DNA from: JANNWF01 sp038205755
Lineage (GTDB): Bacteria > Pseudomonadota > Gammaproteobacteria > Xanthomonadales > Xanthomonadaceae
DNA length: 64,000 nucleotides
Direction: 5' to 3'
Assembly (NCBI GenBank): GCA_038205755.1
Contig: JBBRBN010000012.1
Coordinates: 1-64,000 of the forward strand
Part shown: one piece after another, positions 24,265 through 33,105 of the stretch
Numbering within the stretch: position 1 is the stretch's first letter
Layout of the letters: each line of letters begins with the position of its first letter
Notes under the pieces: model-generated
Seen by the model: only the letters and a program-made list of their open reading frames with translations
Database searches by the model: none
Told to the model about the DNA's origin: nothing
Translations under genes and position numbers: made by a program

Positions 24265-24872
24265 TCACACCCGTGTGTCCCCCGCACCTTTCTCCGCCGC
24301 GTCGCAGTCGATGCGGCGTGCTGCTCGGCACGGCGCTGTCGCTTGGCCTGCTGGGCGTGGGCGCTGCGCAGGCCGCGGTGGAGCAATCCGCAGAGGACGG
24401 GTTTCTGGTGGTGCATACGATCATCACCCGCGTGTCGCCCCTGCACGCTTATCTGGCCATCACCCAGCCGTCGAAGTGGTGGCTTTCTGATCACACCTGG
24501 TCGGGCAGTGCCGCCAATTTGACCCTGGAGGCGCGCCCGGGTGGCTGCTTCTGCGAAACCTGGAAAGGTGGCGGGGTGCAGCACATGCGCGTTGTGTGGG
24601 TGACGCCGCCAAGTGAGCTGCGTCTGGAGGGCAGTCTGGGACCGCTGCAGAGCATGGGGCTCAGCGGACTACTGCGCTTTGAGATCGCGCCGCAAGACGC
24701 CGGATCCAGCGTTCGCCTGAGTTACCGGGTAAGTGGCGACAGCCTGCAGTCACTGACCGCGCTGGCGCCCGCCGTCGATGGTGTGCTTGGCGCGCAGCTG
24801 GGCAGTCTGCAGCGGCTGCTCAATGCACCTGCAGGCGAGCCGCCAGTCACCGCCCGAGGCAACACCAACTGA
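24261..24872 (+). CDS. Exported SRPBCC-fold (START/Bet v1-like) protein
   Basis: A 203-residue protein. A probable signal peptide (CGVLLGTALSLGLLGVGAAQA) is followed by an SRPBCC-type ligand-binding fold: PLHAYLAITQPSKWWLSDHTWSG, ARPGGCFCETWKGGG, MRVVWVTPPSELRLEGSLGPLQ, then LSYRVSGDSLQ. The pattern resembles polyketide-cyclase/AHSA1-type proteins, which bind hydrophobic ligands. The natural ligand is unknown. Export is unusual for this superfamily but the hydrophobic leader is clear. It is translationally coupled to the cytochrome-like gene. A symmetric hairpin at 24885-24914 terminates it. Confidence 0.75.
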   Translation: MITPVCPPHLSPPRRSRCGVLLGTALSLGLLGVGAAQAAVEQSAEDGFLVVHTIITRVSPLHAYLAITQPSKWWLSDHTWSGSAANLTLEARPGGCFCETWKGGGVQHMRVVWVTPPSELRLEGSLGPLQSMGLSGLLRFEIAPQDAGSSVRLSYRVSGDSLQSLTALAPAVDGVLGAQLGSLQRLLNAPAGEPPVTARGNTN

Positions 24873-24884
24873 GCCCCGCAGAAA

Positions 24885-24914
24885 CAGCAGACCCCGCCGG
24901 AGCGGGGCCTGCTG
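24885..24914. terminator. Bidirectional hairpin terminator
   Basis: CAGCAGACCCCGC - CGGA - GCGGGGCCTGCTG: a long, nearly perfect stem with a 4-base loop between the SRPBCC gene (plus) and the cold-shock gene (minus). It suits termination of both convergent transcripts. Confidence 0.75.
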
Positions 24915-24944
24915 GTGATCTGATTGACGTCCCAGGGGAGCGGT

Positions 24945-25154
24945 TCAGACCTTCTCGACCTCATCGGCCTGCAGGCCTTTCTGGCCCTGCACCACCTTGA
25001 AGCTGACCTTGTCGCCCTCGGCAAGCGACCGGAAGCCGGTGCCCTGGATGGCGCGGAAGTGGACGAATACATCGTCACCGTTTTCGCGGCTGATGAAGCC
25101 GAAACCCTTGGCATCGTTGAACCACTTGACGGTGCCGATCTGACGGTCGGACAT
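24945..25154 (-). CDS. Cold-shock-domain RNA/DNA-binding protein
   Basis: A 69-residue CspA-family protein: MSDRQIGTVKWFNDAKGFGFISRENG with the RNP1 motif KGFGFI, then DVFVHFRAIQ with RNP2, and EGDKVSFKVVQGQKGLQADEVE. It binds single-stranded nucleic acid as an RNA chaperone. Whether it is cold-induced is unknown. The ATG at 25154 has GAGGAG 9 bases upstream. A frame extension to 25178 is not needed. Upstream there is a long untranslated leader candidate, as is common for csp genes. Confidence 0.95.
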   Translation of the reverse strand: MSDRQIGTVKWFNDAKGFGFISRENGDDVFVHFRAIQGTGFRSLAEGDKVSFKVVQGQKGLQADEVEKV

Positions 25155-25267
25155 GAAGCGCTCCTCAAACTCGATCAATGTTCAGGCCCGCAACAGCAGG
25201 CCGCTCTGCAAGCCTGCATCTGCCCTGAACCGCGTTGCGGCGCGCCCATTGCATTTGCAGTGAATCG

Positions 25268-25273
25268 AGTGTA
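25268..25273 (-). promoter_or_regulatory. Candidate -10 box for the cold-shock gene
   Basis: On the minus strand GGCTACACT gives a plausible extended -10 (TACACT). A good -35 was not identified; ACGACA lies nearby. If used, the mRNA leader would be about 105 bases, similar to other csp leaders. Confidence 0.3.
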
Positions 25274-25274
25274 G

Positions 25275-25569
25275 CCAATTTCTTTTGTCGTGGCGATTGC
25301 CGCACTTCGAGCCAGACAAGCTGACGCTGGCGGCCGAGGAATCCTGGTGGCGAGGCCTTCATTCTGGACAATCGAGCAACCGCTCGACCGGTCCGGGAGA
25401 GAAGGCAGCGATGGGTTGGATGATTTCGGTGGCCTCACCCACATCCATCCTCAACCCGACCGGCGGTCAAGTTGAGGATGGGGTTCACGGTGCGGCTCGT
25501 CACGGGCAACTCGTCACGGGCAAAACGAAAGGGCGACGAGCTGAGTGCGAAGGCTTCAGGCATTGGAAC
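25275..25569. other. Intergenic stretch with hairpin and short tandem repeat
   Basis: No gene is supported. The stretch contains an 11-bp-arm hairpin (25445-25481, CATCCTCAAC/GTTGAGGATG with an inner GACC/GGTC stem) that could terminate the ABC operon ending at 25570. It also contains a perfect 14-bp tandem duplication CTCGTCACGGGCAA at 25496-25523. Confidence 0.5.
25445..25481 (-). terminator. Hairpin downstream of the ybbP-like gene
   Basis: Eleven-base arms at 25445-25455 and 25471-25481 are perfectly complementary, with a second GACC/GGTC stem inside. It lies about 90 bases past the stop of the permease gene read on the minus strand, without a T-run. Confidence 0.4.
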
Positions 25570-28074
25570 CTACAGCGCCCGCAGGGTGACCGACGGCGCG
25601 ACCTTGGTCACGCTGCGGGTCGCCCACAGACCGGTCAAGGTCACCGCCACCAGTCCGAAGCCTGCGCCCACCGCGGCGAGCCGCCAATCGGGCTGCAGCG
25701 GCAGGTCAAATACCTCGCGCGCAATGATGCCGGACACCACCGCTGCCGCGACCGCCGCCGTGGTTCCCGCGATCAGACCAATGGCGGCAAACTCGGTGAC
25801 GTGGGCCCAGCGCAGCTGCCGACTGCTGGCGCCCAGCACGCGCATCACGCCGCCCTCCAGCAGGCGCTCGTCCTGGGTCGCCGTAACAGCGGCGACCAGC
25901 ACCAGCAGCCCGGCCGCCAGGGTGAAGTAGAAGACGTACTCCACCGCCGTTGCGACCTGGTCCGCCGTGTTGCGAACCTGTGCCAGCACGGCCTCGATAT
26001 CGATCACCGAGATGTTCGGAAACTGGCGCACCAGGTCGTCGGTAAGGCGTGGCTGGTCTGCCGGAACGTGCACCGCCCCGATATGGCTGCTGGCCATGCC
26101 CGCCATCGCCCCCGGTGACACCAGCACGAAGAAGTTGGGCTTGAAGCTCTCCCAGTCCACCCGCCGCAGGCTGGTGATGCTGCCCTCAAGCGAGGTGCCC
26201 GCAATATCGAAGCGGACCCGGTCGCCAAGCGACCAGCCCAGCGTTTTCGCCAGACCCTCCTCCACCGACAGTTCGGCGCCGCCGTCGCTTTGCGTGGACC
26301 AGAAGCGCCCGGCGACAACGGTGTTGTCGTCGTCGCGCAGGGTGTCGGTCCAGGACAGGTTGAACTCGCGCTCTGCCAGGCGCCGCGCACGGTCGCCGCG
26401 GTCGGCAAAATCGGCACCTGTGACCGCCGTGCCGTTGAGCGCAAGCAGACGGGCGCGCGACATCGGGTGCAGCTCCGGGTCGATCACGCCGCCGGCCGTC
26501 AGCAGCGCACGAACGTCTTCAAGCTGGTCAGGCTGGATGTTGACCAGAAAGCGGTTAGGGGCGTCGGCTGGCAGCGAATCCTGCCAGCGATTGATGAGGT
26601 CGGTCCGGACCAGCGTCAGCAGCAGGATAGCCATCAGCCCCAGACCCAGCGCGGAGACTTGCACCACGCTCGATCCGGCGCGGCGGCTGACGTTGGCCAG
26701 CCCGTAGCGCCACGGTCCGCGCAGCCGCCCACGAACGCGTCGCAGCACCACGATCAATGTCAGCGCGAGCGCCGCCAGCACCAGCAGGGTGCCGGCGATT
26801 CCGGCCAGCATGACCATGGCCAACTTGGCCGAGCCGGCCTTCCACCACAGCAACGCTATCAGACCTCCCAATCCCGCCAGCGTGCTTAGCACGGCGCTGG
26901 CTTCCAGACCGCCGGCGTCGCGTCGCAGAACGCGCGCGGCGGGCACGCGCCGCAGGGCCAGAATGGGCGGCAGCGCAAACGCCAGCAGCACGCAAAAGCC
27001 GACGCCCAGTCCCTGCAGCGCGGGCAGCAAGCCGGCCGGTGGGATCGAGAGCCCCATCCTGTTTGCCAGCCAGAAGCCGATGCCGAACTGCAGCAGCCAG
27101 CCGAGAGTGAGTCCGACCACCGCGCCAATCAGCCCGAGCCACAGCAGTTCGCCGGCGTGAATACGCAGCACCAGCTGCTGGTCGGCGCCCAGGCAGCGCA
27201 TCACGGCGCAGCCATCCAGATGGTGCTCGGCATGCCGGCGCGCGGCCATGGCGACCGCGATGCCGGCCAGGACGACAGCGATGAGCGCGGCCAGGCCAAG
27301 GAACTGGTCGGCCCGGCGCAGCGCGGCGCGCACTTCAGGCCGCGCGTCTGAAATGGTCTCCAACCGTTGCCCGCGCGCGAGCTGCGACCCGATGGACGCG
27401 GTCCACGCTTCGACTGCTGCCGTCTCACCTGCCACCACAAATCGATAGCCAACGCGGCTGCCGGGCTGGATCAATCCGGTCGACGGCAGGTCTGAGATAT
27501 CCAGAAACGCCTTCGGCGCCACGTTGAAGTAGTCCAATGCGGAATCCGGCTCCTGCACTACCAGGGCCACCAGGCTGAGCGACCGCTCGCCGACCTGCAC
27601 CATGTCGCCGACCTTCGCGCCCAGCGCCTGCGCGCCGGCCCGGCTCAGCCATAGCGTTCCTGGCAGCGGGATGCCGCTGGCAGGCGCATCCACGCCGTCG
27701 GGTGATTCGCTCAGCCGGAACGAGCCGCGCAGGGGAAAACCCTCGCCCAACGCGCGGATGTCTGAGAGCTTGAGCGTATCGTCGACCCTGATCATGCTCG
27801 GAAAGCTCATGGTCAGCGTGCTGCGCAGGCCCAGCCGCTGGGCCTCCGCCTGCGGCAGCTCACCCGGCGGCTCGTCCGCGCGCAGCACCGCATCGCCGCC
27901 GAGCAGCCGGTTCGCCTCCATTCCAAGCGCGCGCCCGGCCCGATCGGTGATGAAGCCAACGCTGCTGACCGCGCATACCGCCAGCACCAGCGCCGCCAGC
28001 AGCACCCGTACTTCGCCGGCCGCAATGTCACGCCGCAACATGCGCAGCCCCAGGCGGAACGCGACCCCGCGCAT
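25570..28074 (-). CDS. ABC transporter permease, FtsX/MacB type (YbbP-like)
   Basis: An 834-residue polytopic inner-membrane protein. It has one N-terminal span (EVRVLLAALVLAVCAVSSVGFITD), a large periplasmic region, a first set of three FtsX spans near residues 270-390, a second pair in the middle (LAMVMLAGIAGTLLVLAALALTLIVVLRR), and a C-terminal FtsX set (YVFYFTLAAGLLVLVAAVTATQDERLLEGGVMRVLGAS). Length and layout equal E. coli YbbP. With its ATPase it probably handles lipids or lipoprotein-like substrates rather than small solutes. The exact substrate is unknown. The start ATG overlaps the ATPase stop (ATGA-type, 1-base TGATG overlap). Confidence 0.88.
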   Translation of the reverse strand: MRGVAFRLGLRMLRRDIAAGEVRVLLAALVLAVCAVSSVGFITDRAGRALGMEANRLLGGDAVLRADEPPGELPQAEAQRLGLRSTLTMSFPSMIRVDDTLKLSDIRALGEGFPLRGSFRLSESPDGVDAPASGIPLPGTLWLSRAGAQALGAKVGDMVQVGERSLSLVALVVQEPDSALDYFNVAPKAFLDISDLPSTGLIQPGSRVGYRFVVAGETAAVEAWTASIGSQLARGQRLETISDARPEVRAALRRADQFLGLAALIAVVLAGIAVAMAARRHAEHHLDGCAVMRCLGADQQLVLRIHAGELLWLGLIGAVVGLTLGWLLQFGIGFWLANRMGLSIPPAGLLPALQGLGVGFCVLLAFALPPILALRRVPAARVLRRDAGGLEASAVLSTLAGLGGLIALLWWKAGSAKLAMVMLAGIAGTLLVLAALALTLIVVLRRVRGRLRGPWRYGLANVSRRAGSSVVQVSALGLGLMAILLLTLVRTDLINRWQDSLPADAPNRFLVNIQPDQLEDVRALLTAGGVIDPELHPMSRARLLALNGTAVTGADFADRGDRARRLAEREFNLSWTDTLRDDDNTVVAGRFWSTQSDGGAELSVEEGLAKTLGWSLGDRVRFDIAGTSLEGSITSLRRVDWESFKPNFFVLVSPGAMAGMASSHIGAVHVPADQPRLTDDLVRQFPNISVIDIEAVLAQVRNTADQVATAVEYVFYFTLAAGLLVLVAAVTATQDERLLEGGVMRVLGASSRQLRWAHVTEFAAIGLIAGTTAAVAAAVVSGIIAREVFDLPLQPDWRLAAVGAGFGLVAVTLTGLWATRSVTKVAPSVTLRAL

Positions 28075-28835
28075 CAGGCGACCAGACGGCCAGCCGCCAG
28101 GCTCAGACGCCGGCCGCAGCGTGCAGCGAGGCGCTCATCGTGGGTCACCAGCACCAGCGTGGTTCCGCTGCCGGCATTCAGTTCGAACAGCAGATCGGCG
28201 ACAGCGCTGCCGGTGGCCGTATCGAGATTGCCAGTCGGCTCATCGGCAAACAGCAGATCCGGACTTGTGACAAAGGCGCGGGCCAGCGCCACGCGCTGCT
28301 GCTCGCCGCCCGACAGCTGCCGCGGGTAATGATGTAGGCGTTCGCCCAGTCCAACCCGCTCGAGAATTGCGCGGGCGGGCGGCTCGGGTCCGTCGCGGCC
28401 AGCCAGCTCCAGCGGCAGCATCACGTTTTCAAGCGCAGTCAGCGATGGCAGCAGCTGGAATGACTGGAACACGAACCCCACCCGCGCCGCGCGAATCCGC
28501 GCCCGGCCATCTTCGTCCAGCGCTGAGAGTGCCTGCCCGGCAAGGTAAACCTCGCCGCTGGAAGGGACATCCAGCCCGGCCAGCAGCGCCAGCAACGTCG
28601 ATTTGCCGCTGCCTGAAGCGCCCACGACCGCCACCGCCTCGCCGGGCTCGATGCGGAAACTCACGTCATCAAGAATGGTCAACACACTGCCGGGCAGTCG
28701 TGCCGACTTGCCCAGTGCGCGCGCTTCCAGCATCGCCGGTGCAGTGGCTGCAGCGCGGGCCACGTCAGCGCCGGATGCTTTGGAAGGTGAACAAACGCTG
28801 GGCGCGTCCACCTGCTCGGCTGCGGGTGCGTGCAT
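28074..28835 (-). CDS. ybbA: ABC transporter ATP-binding protein (YbbA/LolD-type)
   Basis: A 253-residue ATPase: Walker A GASGSGKST, Q-loop FVFQSFQLLP, signature LSGGEQQRVALARAF, Walker B LLFADEP, D-loop GNLDT and H-loop VTHDERLA. The sequence is of the LolD/MacB/YbbA class, partner of FtsX-like permeases. An N-terminal extension of about 35 residues precedes the core (MLEARALGKSAR), so a start at the internal Met is possible. The gene is divergent from tesA with only 28 bp between the starts, the same ybbA-ybbP/tesA arrangement as in E. coli. This supports the names and suggests a shared promoter region. Confidence 0.9.
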   Translation of the reverse strand: MHAPAAEQVDAPSVCSPSKASGADVARAAATAPAMLEARALGKSARLPGSVLTILDDVSFRIEPGEAVAVVGASGSGKSTLLALLAGLDVPSSGEVYLAGQALSALDEDGRARIRAARVGFVFQSFQLLPSLTALENVMLPLELAGRDGPEPPARAILERVGLGERLHHYPRQLSGGEQQRVALARAFVTSPDLLFADEPTGNLDTATGSAVADLLFELNAGSGTTLVLVTHDERLAARCGRRLSLAAGRLVA

Positions 28836-28863
28836 GATTCATTGCCTCACTGGAGATTTCAGA

Positions 28864-29535
28864 ATGCACAAATGGTGGCGTCAGCTGACTGAATCGTTTG
28901 TCATGGTGACGCTGGCCGCCCTGCTCAGCTTGGCGCCAAACCTATCTGGGGTCGCGCAGGCCAAGGAGCAACGGCTGCTGGTGGTTGGCGACTCGCTGTC
29001 GGCGGCCTATGGCATCTCTGCCCAGCAGGGCTGGGTCGCGCTGCTGGACCAGCGGCTGGCCGAAGAGCGGCCGGGCTGGCGCGTGGTCAACGCCAGCGTC
29101 AGCGGCGAGACCACTGCGGGTGGCGCCAGCCGCATTGCCGCTGAGCTGACGCGGCATGCGCCGAGCGTGGTCCTGATTGAGCTGGGCGCCAATGACGGCC
29201 TGCGCGGCCTGCCGCTGGATCACGCCGAAGCCAATCTGGATCGGATGATCCGCGCCGCGCTGTCGGCCGATGCGCGGGTTGGTCTGCTCGGCATACGCAT
29301 CCCGCCCAATTACGGTCCCGACTACAGCGGCGGATTCGCGCAGATGTATACGACCCTGGCGACGCGACACTCGGTCCCGCTGTTGCCGTTCCTGCTGGAA
29401 CCAATCGCCACCGACCGCGACGCGTTCCAGGGCGACAATCTGCATCCCACCGCAGACGCCCAGCCGCGTCTGCTGGAGCACGTCTGGCCGGTGGTGCTGC
29501 AGCTGGTCGATGCGCAGCTGCCGGCCGAAGATTGA
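28864..29535 (+). CDS. tesA: Arylesterase / acyl-CoA thioesterase I / lysophospholipase L1
   Basis: A 223-residue SGNH-hydrolase. The leader is a signal peptide (residues about 1-34, LAALLSLAPNLSGVAQA). The mature part starts KEQRLLVVGDSLSAAYGI with the nucleophilic Ser in GDSL, then IELGANDGLRG (block III Asn) and GDNLHPTADAQ with the catalytic Asp and His. It acts in the periplasm on acyl-CoA-like thioesters, lysophospholipids and aryl esters. Start: the ATG at 28864 has GGAG upstream. The open frame extends far upstream but overlaps the divergent ybbA. No downstream partner is read in the same direction. Confidence 0.93.
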   Translation: MHKWWRQLTESFVMVTLAALLSLAPNLSGVAQAKEQRLLVVGDSLSAAYGISAQQGWVALLDQRLAEERPGWRVVNASVSGETTAGGASRIAAELTRHAPSVVLIELGANDGLRGLPLDHAEANLDRMIRAALSADARVGLLGIRIPPNYGPDYSGGFAQMYTTLATRHSVPLLPFLLEPIATDRDAFQGDNLHPTADAQPRLLEHVWPVVLQLVDAQLPAED

Positions 29536-29537
29536 CG

Positions 29538-29613
29538 CCTGGCGCCTGGCGCCTGGCTCGCTGAGAAGCCTGGAAGCCTGGAAGCCTGTCGGACTGAGGC
29601 CAGCAGGCTGCTA
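29538..29613. repeat. Short simple repeats ending in a repeat-element end
   Basis: Three copies of GGCGCCT near 29538-29556, three of GAAGCCTG at about 29565-29588, then AGCCTGTCGGACT and CAGGCTGCTA. The last two form the inverted ends of the 182-bp element with no interior. The TAG of the following minus-strand gene (29611-29613) lies in this end. Confidence 0.45.
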
Positions 29614-30285
29614 ACCCGCGGCAAGCGCCTTGAGCGCGTCGAACTCATGGACAAGCACGGCCGGCCGATCCGCGGTGGCGAGGATCACCGCGGCTTCAGC
29701 GATCGTGGCGGCGGGGATCGACCGATAGCGCCGCAGGGCGCCGCGCAGCAGCGGATCGAGCAGCGGTGATGCGCGCTGCGCCAGCGACTCGCCCGGACGG
29801 CTCTCGCTGCGCGCGCCGATCAACAGACCAGGCCGCAGGAAATCACAGCGCGTGAAGCCGACGGCGGCAATCGCGGCCTCCATTTCGCCCTTGGTGCGCA
29901 GGTACAGATTCTTTGATTTCGGATCGGCGCCGACCGAGGAAACCACGATGGCGTGCCGCGCGCCGGCGGCAAATACCGCCTTGGCAATCCGCACGGTCAG
30001 ATCGCGATCAATCGCGACAAAGGCAGCGTCCGAGCCCGCCGCGCGGCGTGTCGTGCCGAGCGCGCAGACGAACGCGCGCGGCGCCGGCGTTGACTTGCCC
30101 AGGCGCAGCGCGAGGGTGTCGACATCCGCGCCGTCGTCGACCACAACCCGCAGGCCCTGACGCGTCGACTTGCTTTCCCGGCGCTGGATGCTCAGCACCA
30201 GCGCACCGCCGTCGGCGACCAGCCGTTCGACGATAATCCGGCCGACCAGACCAGTCCCGCCGGCGACGATGATTCGCTCACTCAC
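29611..30285 (-). CDS. NAD(P)-binding Rossmann-fold protein (atypical SDR/NmrA-like)
   Basis: A 224-residue protein beginning SERIIVAGGTGLVGRIIVERLVADGG, a nucleotide-binding GxxGxxG fold of the atypical SDR class. It continues with VCALGTTRRAAGS, VDRDLTVRIAKAVFAAGARHAIVVSSVGADPKSKNLYLRTKGEMEAAI (active-site-like SSVG and YLRTKGE) and FLRPGLLIGARSE. This pattern fits the oxidoreductase HTATIP2-like family. Substrates are unknown. Start: the GTG at 30285 (VSERIIVAGG) was chosen over an upstream frame that lacks homology. The stop comes from the repeat end downstream. Confidence 0.8.
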   Translation of the reverse strand: MSERIIVAGGTGLVGRIIVERLVADGGALVLSIQRRESKSTRQGLRVVVDDGADVDTLALRLGKSTPAPRAFVCALGTTRRAAGSDAAFVAIDRDLTVRIAKAVFAAGARHAIVVSSVGADPKSKNLYLRTKGEMEAAIAAVGFTRCDFLRPGLLIGARSESRPGESLAQRASPLLDPLLRGALRRYRSIPAATIAEAAVILATADRPAVLVHEFDALKALAAG

Positions 30286-30489
30286 TTGCTGCCCCCGGCG
30301 CGGTTCCCCGAGCGTCCAAGCGTAGGCCAAACCACGAGCGGTAGCCACAGCAGGCGAAGTGCATGGCGCCAGCTGGCGTTACACATCGCGCCATCGCCGG
30401 CAACCGGCAGCCGTCAACCGTCAATCGTCCGGACAAGGACCGGTTTCGTTGGCGTCAGCTGGACGCCGGCGAACCGCCGTCCCAGGGGC

Positions 30490-32007
30490 TCAGGCAACCA
30501 CGACGGGAATCCGGCTGATGCGCGACTGCCACTCCTTCGGGCCGGTGGTGTGCACCGATTCGCCGCTCGAATCCACCGCAACGGTCACCGGCATGTCCTG
30601 GACATCGAACTCGTAGATGGCTTCCATGCCGAGGTCCTCGAAACCGACCACGCGCGCCGCCTTGATCGCCTTGGACACGAGGTAGGCGGCGCCGCCCACC
30701 GCCATCAGGTATACCGAGCGGTGCTTGCGAATAGCTTCGATGGCCGCGGGTCCGCGTTCGGCCTTGCCGATCATGCCGAGCAGACCGGTCTGCGCCAGCA
30801 CCTGCTCGGTAAACTTGTCCATGCGCGTGGCGGTGGTCGGACCGGCCGGGCCAACCACTTCGTCACGCACCGGATCAACCGGGCCGACGTAGTAAATGAA
30901 GCGACCGCGAAAATCGACCGGCAGCGACTCGCCTTTGTCGAGCATGCCGACCATGCGCTTGTGGGCGGCGTCGCGCCCGGTCAGGATCTTGCCGTTGAGC
31001 AACAGCACTTCGCCGGGCTTCCAGGTGATGACATCGGCTTGCGTGACAGTAGCCAGATCAACGCGGCGGCCCTTGGAGGTGTCGTAGGTGAGCTGCGGCC
31101 AGTCGTCCAGCGATGGCGGCTCAAGCATCACCGGCCCGCTGCCGTCGAGCGTGAAGTGCGCGTGGCGGGTCGCGGCGCAGTTCGGGATCATCGCCACCGG
31201 CAGGTTGGCGGCGTGGGTCGGAAAGTCTTTCACCTTGATGTCGAGCACGGTGGTCAAACCGCCCAGGCCCTGTGCACCAATGCCCAGCGCGTTGACCTTG
31301 TCGTACAGCTCAAGACGCAGCTCTTCGGCGCGATTGCTGGCCCCGCGCGCCTGCAGGTCGGTGATGTCGATCGGCTCCATCAATGCCTCTTTCGCCAGCA
31401 GCATCGCCTTCTCCGCCGTGCCGCCGATACCAATCCCGAGCATTCCAGGCGGACACCAGCCGGCGCCCATGGTCGGTACGGTTTTCAGCACCCAGTCGAC
31501 GATGGAATCCGACGGATTGAGCATGGCGAACTTCGACTTGGCTTCCGAGCCACCGCCCTTGGCGGCGACAATCACATCGACCGTCGCGCCGGGCACCACC
31601 TTCATGTTGACGACGGCCGGCGTGTTGTCCTTGGTGTTGGTGCGCTTGCCGGCCGGGTCCGCCAGCACCGAGGCGCGCAGCTTGTTGTCCGGGTGCAGAT
31701 AGGCGCGCCGCACGCCCTCGTTGCACATGTCCTCGATGCTCATGCTGGCGCCGTCCCAGCGCACGTCCATGCCGATTTCGAGAAACACCGTGACGATGCC
31801 GGTGTCCTGACAGATTGGACGGTGGCCTTCGGCGCACATCCGCGAATTGATGAGAATCTGGGTGATCGCATCCTTCGCCGCCGGCGACTGCTCGCGCTCG
31901 TAGGCGGCAGCGAGATTCTTGATGTAGTCGACCGGGTGGTAATACGAGATGTACTGCAGCGCGTCGGCGACGCTCTGGATGAAGTCTTCCTGGCGGATGC
32001 TGGCCAT
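30490..32007 (-). CDS. fumA: Fumarate hydratase class I (iron-sulfur)
   Basis: Catalyses reversible hydration of fumarate to L-malate in the TCA cycle, in the cytoplasm, with an oxygen-sensitive 4Fe-4S cluster. The 505 residues match class I dimeric fumarases. The three cluster cysteines are C66 (ICQDTG), C185 (GAGWCPPGMLGIGIGG) and C277 (IPNCAATRHAHF). The C-terminal half has the beta domain with GRDAAHKRM (GKILTGRDAAHKRM) and YVGPVDPVRDEVVGPAGPTTATRMD. The ATG at 32007 has AAAGGA upstream. It is a single gene with no partner subunit, as expected of the fused form. Confidence 0.95.
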   Translation of the reverse strand: MASIRQEDFIQSVADALQYISYYHPVDYIKNLAAAYEREQSPAAKDAITQILINSRMCAEGHRPICQDTGIVTVFLEIGMDVRWDGASMSIEDMCNEGVRRAYLHPDNKLRASVLADPAGKRTNTKDNTPAVVNMKVVPGATVDVIVAAKGGGSEAKSKFAMLNPSDSIVDWVLKTVPTMGAGWCPPGMLGIGIGGTAEKAMLLAKEALMEPIDITDLQARGASNRAEELRLELYDKVNALGIGAQGLGGLTTVLDIKVKDFPTHAANLPVAMIPNCAATRHAHFTLDGSGPVMLEPPSLDDWPQLTYDTSKGRRVDLATVTQADVITWKPGEVLLLNGKILTGRDAAHKRMVGMLDKGESLPVDFRGRFIYYVGPVDPVRDEVVGPAGPTTATRMDKFTEQVLAQTGLLGMIGKAERGPAAIEAIRKHRSVYLMAVGGAAYLVSKAIKAARVVGFEDLGMEAIYEFDVQDMPVTVAVDSSGESVHTTGPKEWQSRISRIPVVVA

Positions 32008-32139
32008 GAGCGGTCCTTTCGACGGCGGGCGATAACGATGATCGGCTGGGCAGAATTGTAGACGAGCGCGTCGCGATCAATGCGACTTCTGCCGGCCGTC
32101 CAGTCCGCCCGCAGGCACGCCGGCGGCCGCGCTCCCGAA

Positions 32140-33105
32140 TCAGCGCGGCAGCAGCGGCACGTGCCCCGACGCCACCGCATGACGACGCGCCGAATCGACG
32201 TTGAGCTGCGAGTCGTCGAAGAAGATATCGGCGCCGAAGGCCTCCAGAAACGGCCCCTTGTCGCGACCGCCAAGAAACAGCGCTTCGTCGATACGCACGC
32301 CCCATTGGCGCAAGGTCAGAATCACCCGCTTGTGGGCAGGCGCCGAGCGGGCGGTGACCAGCGCGGTGCGCAGCGGCGACTCGTTGATCGGAAATGCGGC
32401 CTGAATTCGGTGCAGCGCGGCGAGCACGCCGCGAAACGGTCCGCCCGTCAGCGGCTCCGACCAACGCTCCGATTCGTTGCGGGAAAATGCCTCCAGCCCT
32501 TCCGTATCGGAAATGCGCTGCGACTCGTCGCCAAAGATCACCGCGTCGCCGTCGAAGGCGATCCGCAGCTGATCGCTGCCGCGGATCGGTGCTTTGCTGG
32601 GCAGAATGGTCGCGGCGGCAACCCCCGCGGCCAGCGCGCTGGCCACGTCTTCGGGATGCGCCGACAGGAACAGCTGGGCGCCGAACGGCTTGATGTAGGG
32701 AAACGGCGGCGCGCCATCGGTGAAGGCGGCGCGAATGATGCCCAGCTGATGCCGCTCGATCGAGTTGAAGATGCGCAGACCGGTGTCGGACGAGTTGCGC
32801 GACAGCAGGATCACCTCGACCCGCGGCAAATCCGCCGAGCCATGCGCGTTGAGCGCAAGCAGCTTGCGCACCAGTGGGAAGGCGATGCCGGGCTCCAGCG
32901 GATCTTCCTCGTGGCTGCGCTGGAAGGCGGCATAGGCGTCCAGACCCTCGCGCTCAAACAGCAGGTGGCTGTCCTCCAGATCGAACAGCGCCCGCGAGGA
33001 AATCGCCACCACCAGGCTGGATCCGGCCGCTGCCGCTGCTGCCGACGCCGGTCCGCTCATGCTCAGCGCCGATGCGCTGGCGAGCTCAATGGGCGAACTG
33101 CTCAT
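32140..33105 (-). CDS. 5'-nucleotidase, cytosolic NT5C1-like family
   Basis: A 321-residue protein of the family related to eukaryotic cytosolic 5'-nucleotidase I (Pfam 5_nucleotid, PF06189-type). Signatures include VVAISSRALFDLEDSHLLFER, EVILLSRNSSDTGLRIFNSI, IKPFGAQLFLSAHPEDV, LRIAFDGDAVIFGDESQRI and GVRIDEALFLGGRDKGPFLEAFGADIFFDDSQLNV. The last part holds the HAD-like DD residues. It probably dephosphorylates nucleoside monophosphates (AMP, IMP or related). Start: the ATG at 33105 lies 20 bases inside the end of nadK, so translation is likely coupled. The alternative upstream Met (frame to 33141) would overlap nadK more. Confidence 0.8.
   Translation of the reverse strand: MSSSPIELASASALSMSGPASAAAAAAGSSLVVAISSRALFDLEDSHLLFEREGLDAYAAFQRSHEEDPLEPGIAFPLVRKLLALNAHGSADLPRVEVILLSRNSSDTGLRIFNSIERHQLGIIRAAFTDGAPPFPYIKPFGAQLFLSAHPEDVASALAAGVAAATILPSKAPIRGSDQLRIAFDGDAVIFGDESQRISDTEGLEAFSRNESERWSEPLTGGPFRGVLAALHRIQAAFPINESPLRTALVTARSAPAHKRVILTLRQWGVRIDEALFLGGRDKGPFLEAFGADIFFDDSQLNVDSARRHAVASGHVPLLPR

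Noticed and set aside
25155..25444. Small minus-strand frames upstream of the cold-shock gene
   Set aside because: No conserved features or plausible ribosome sites; probably leader and non-coding DNA.
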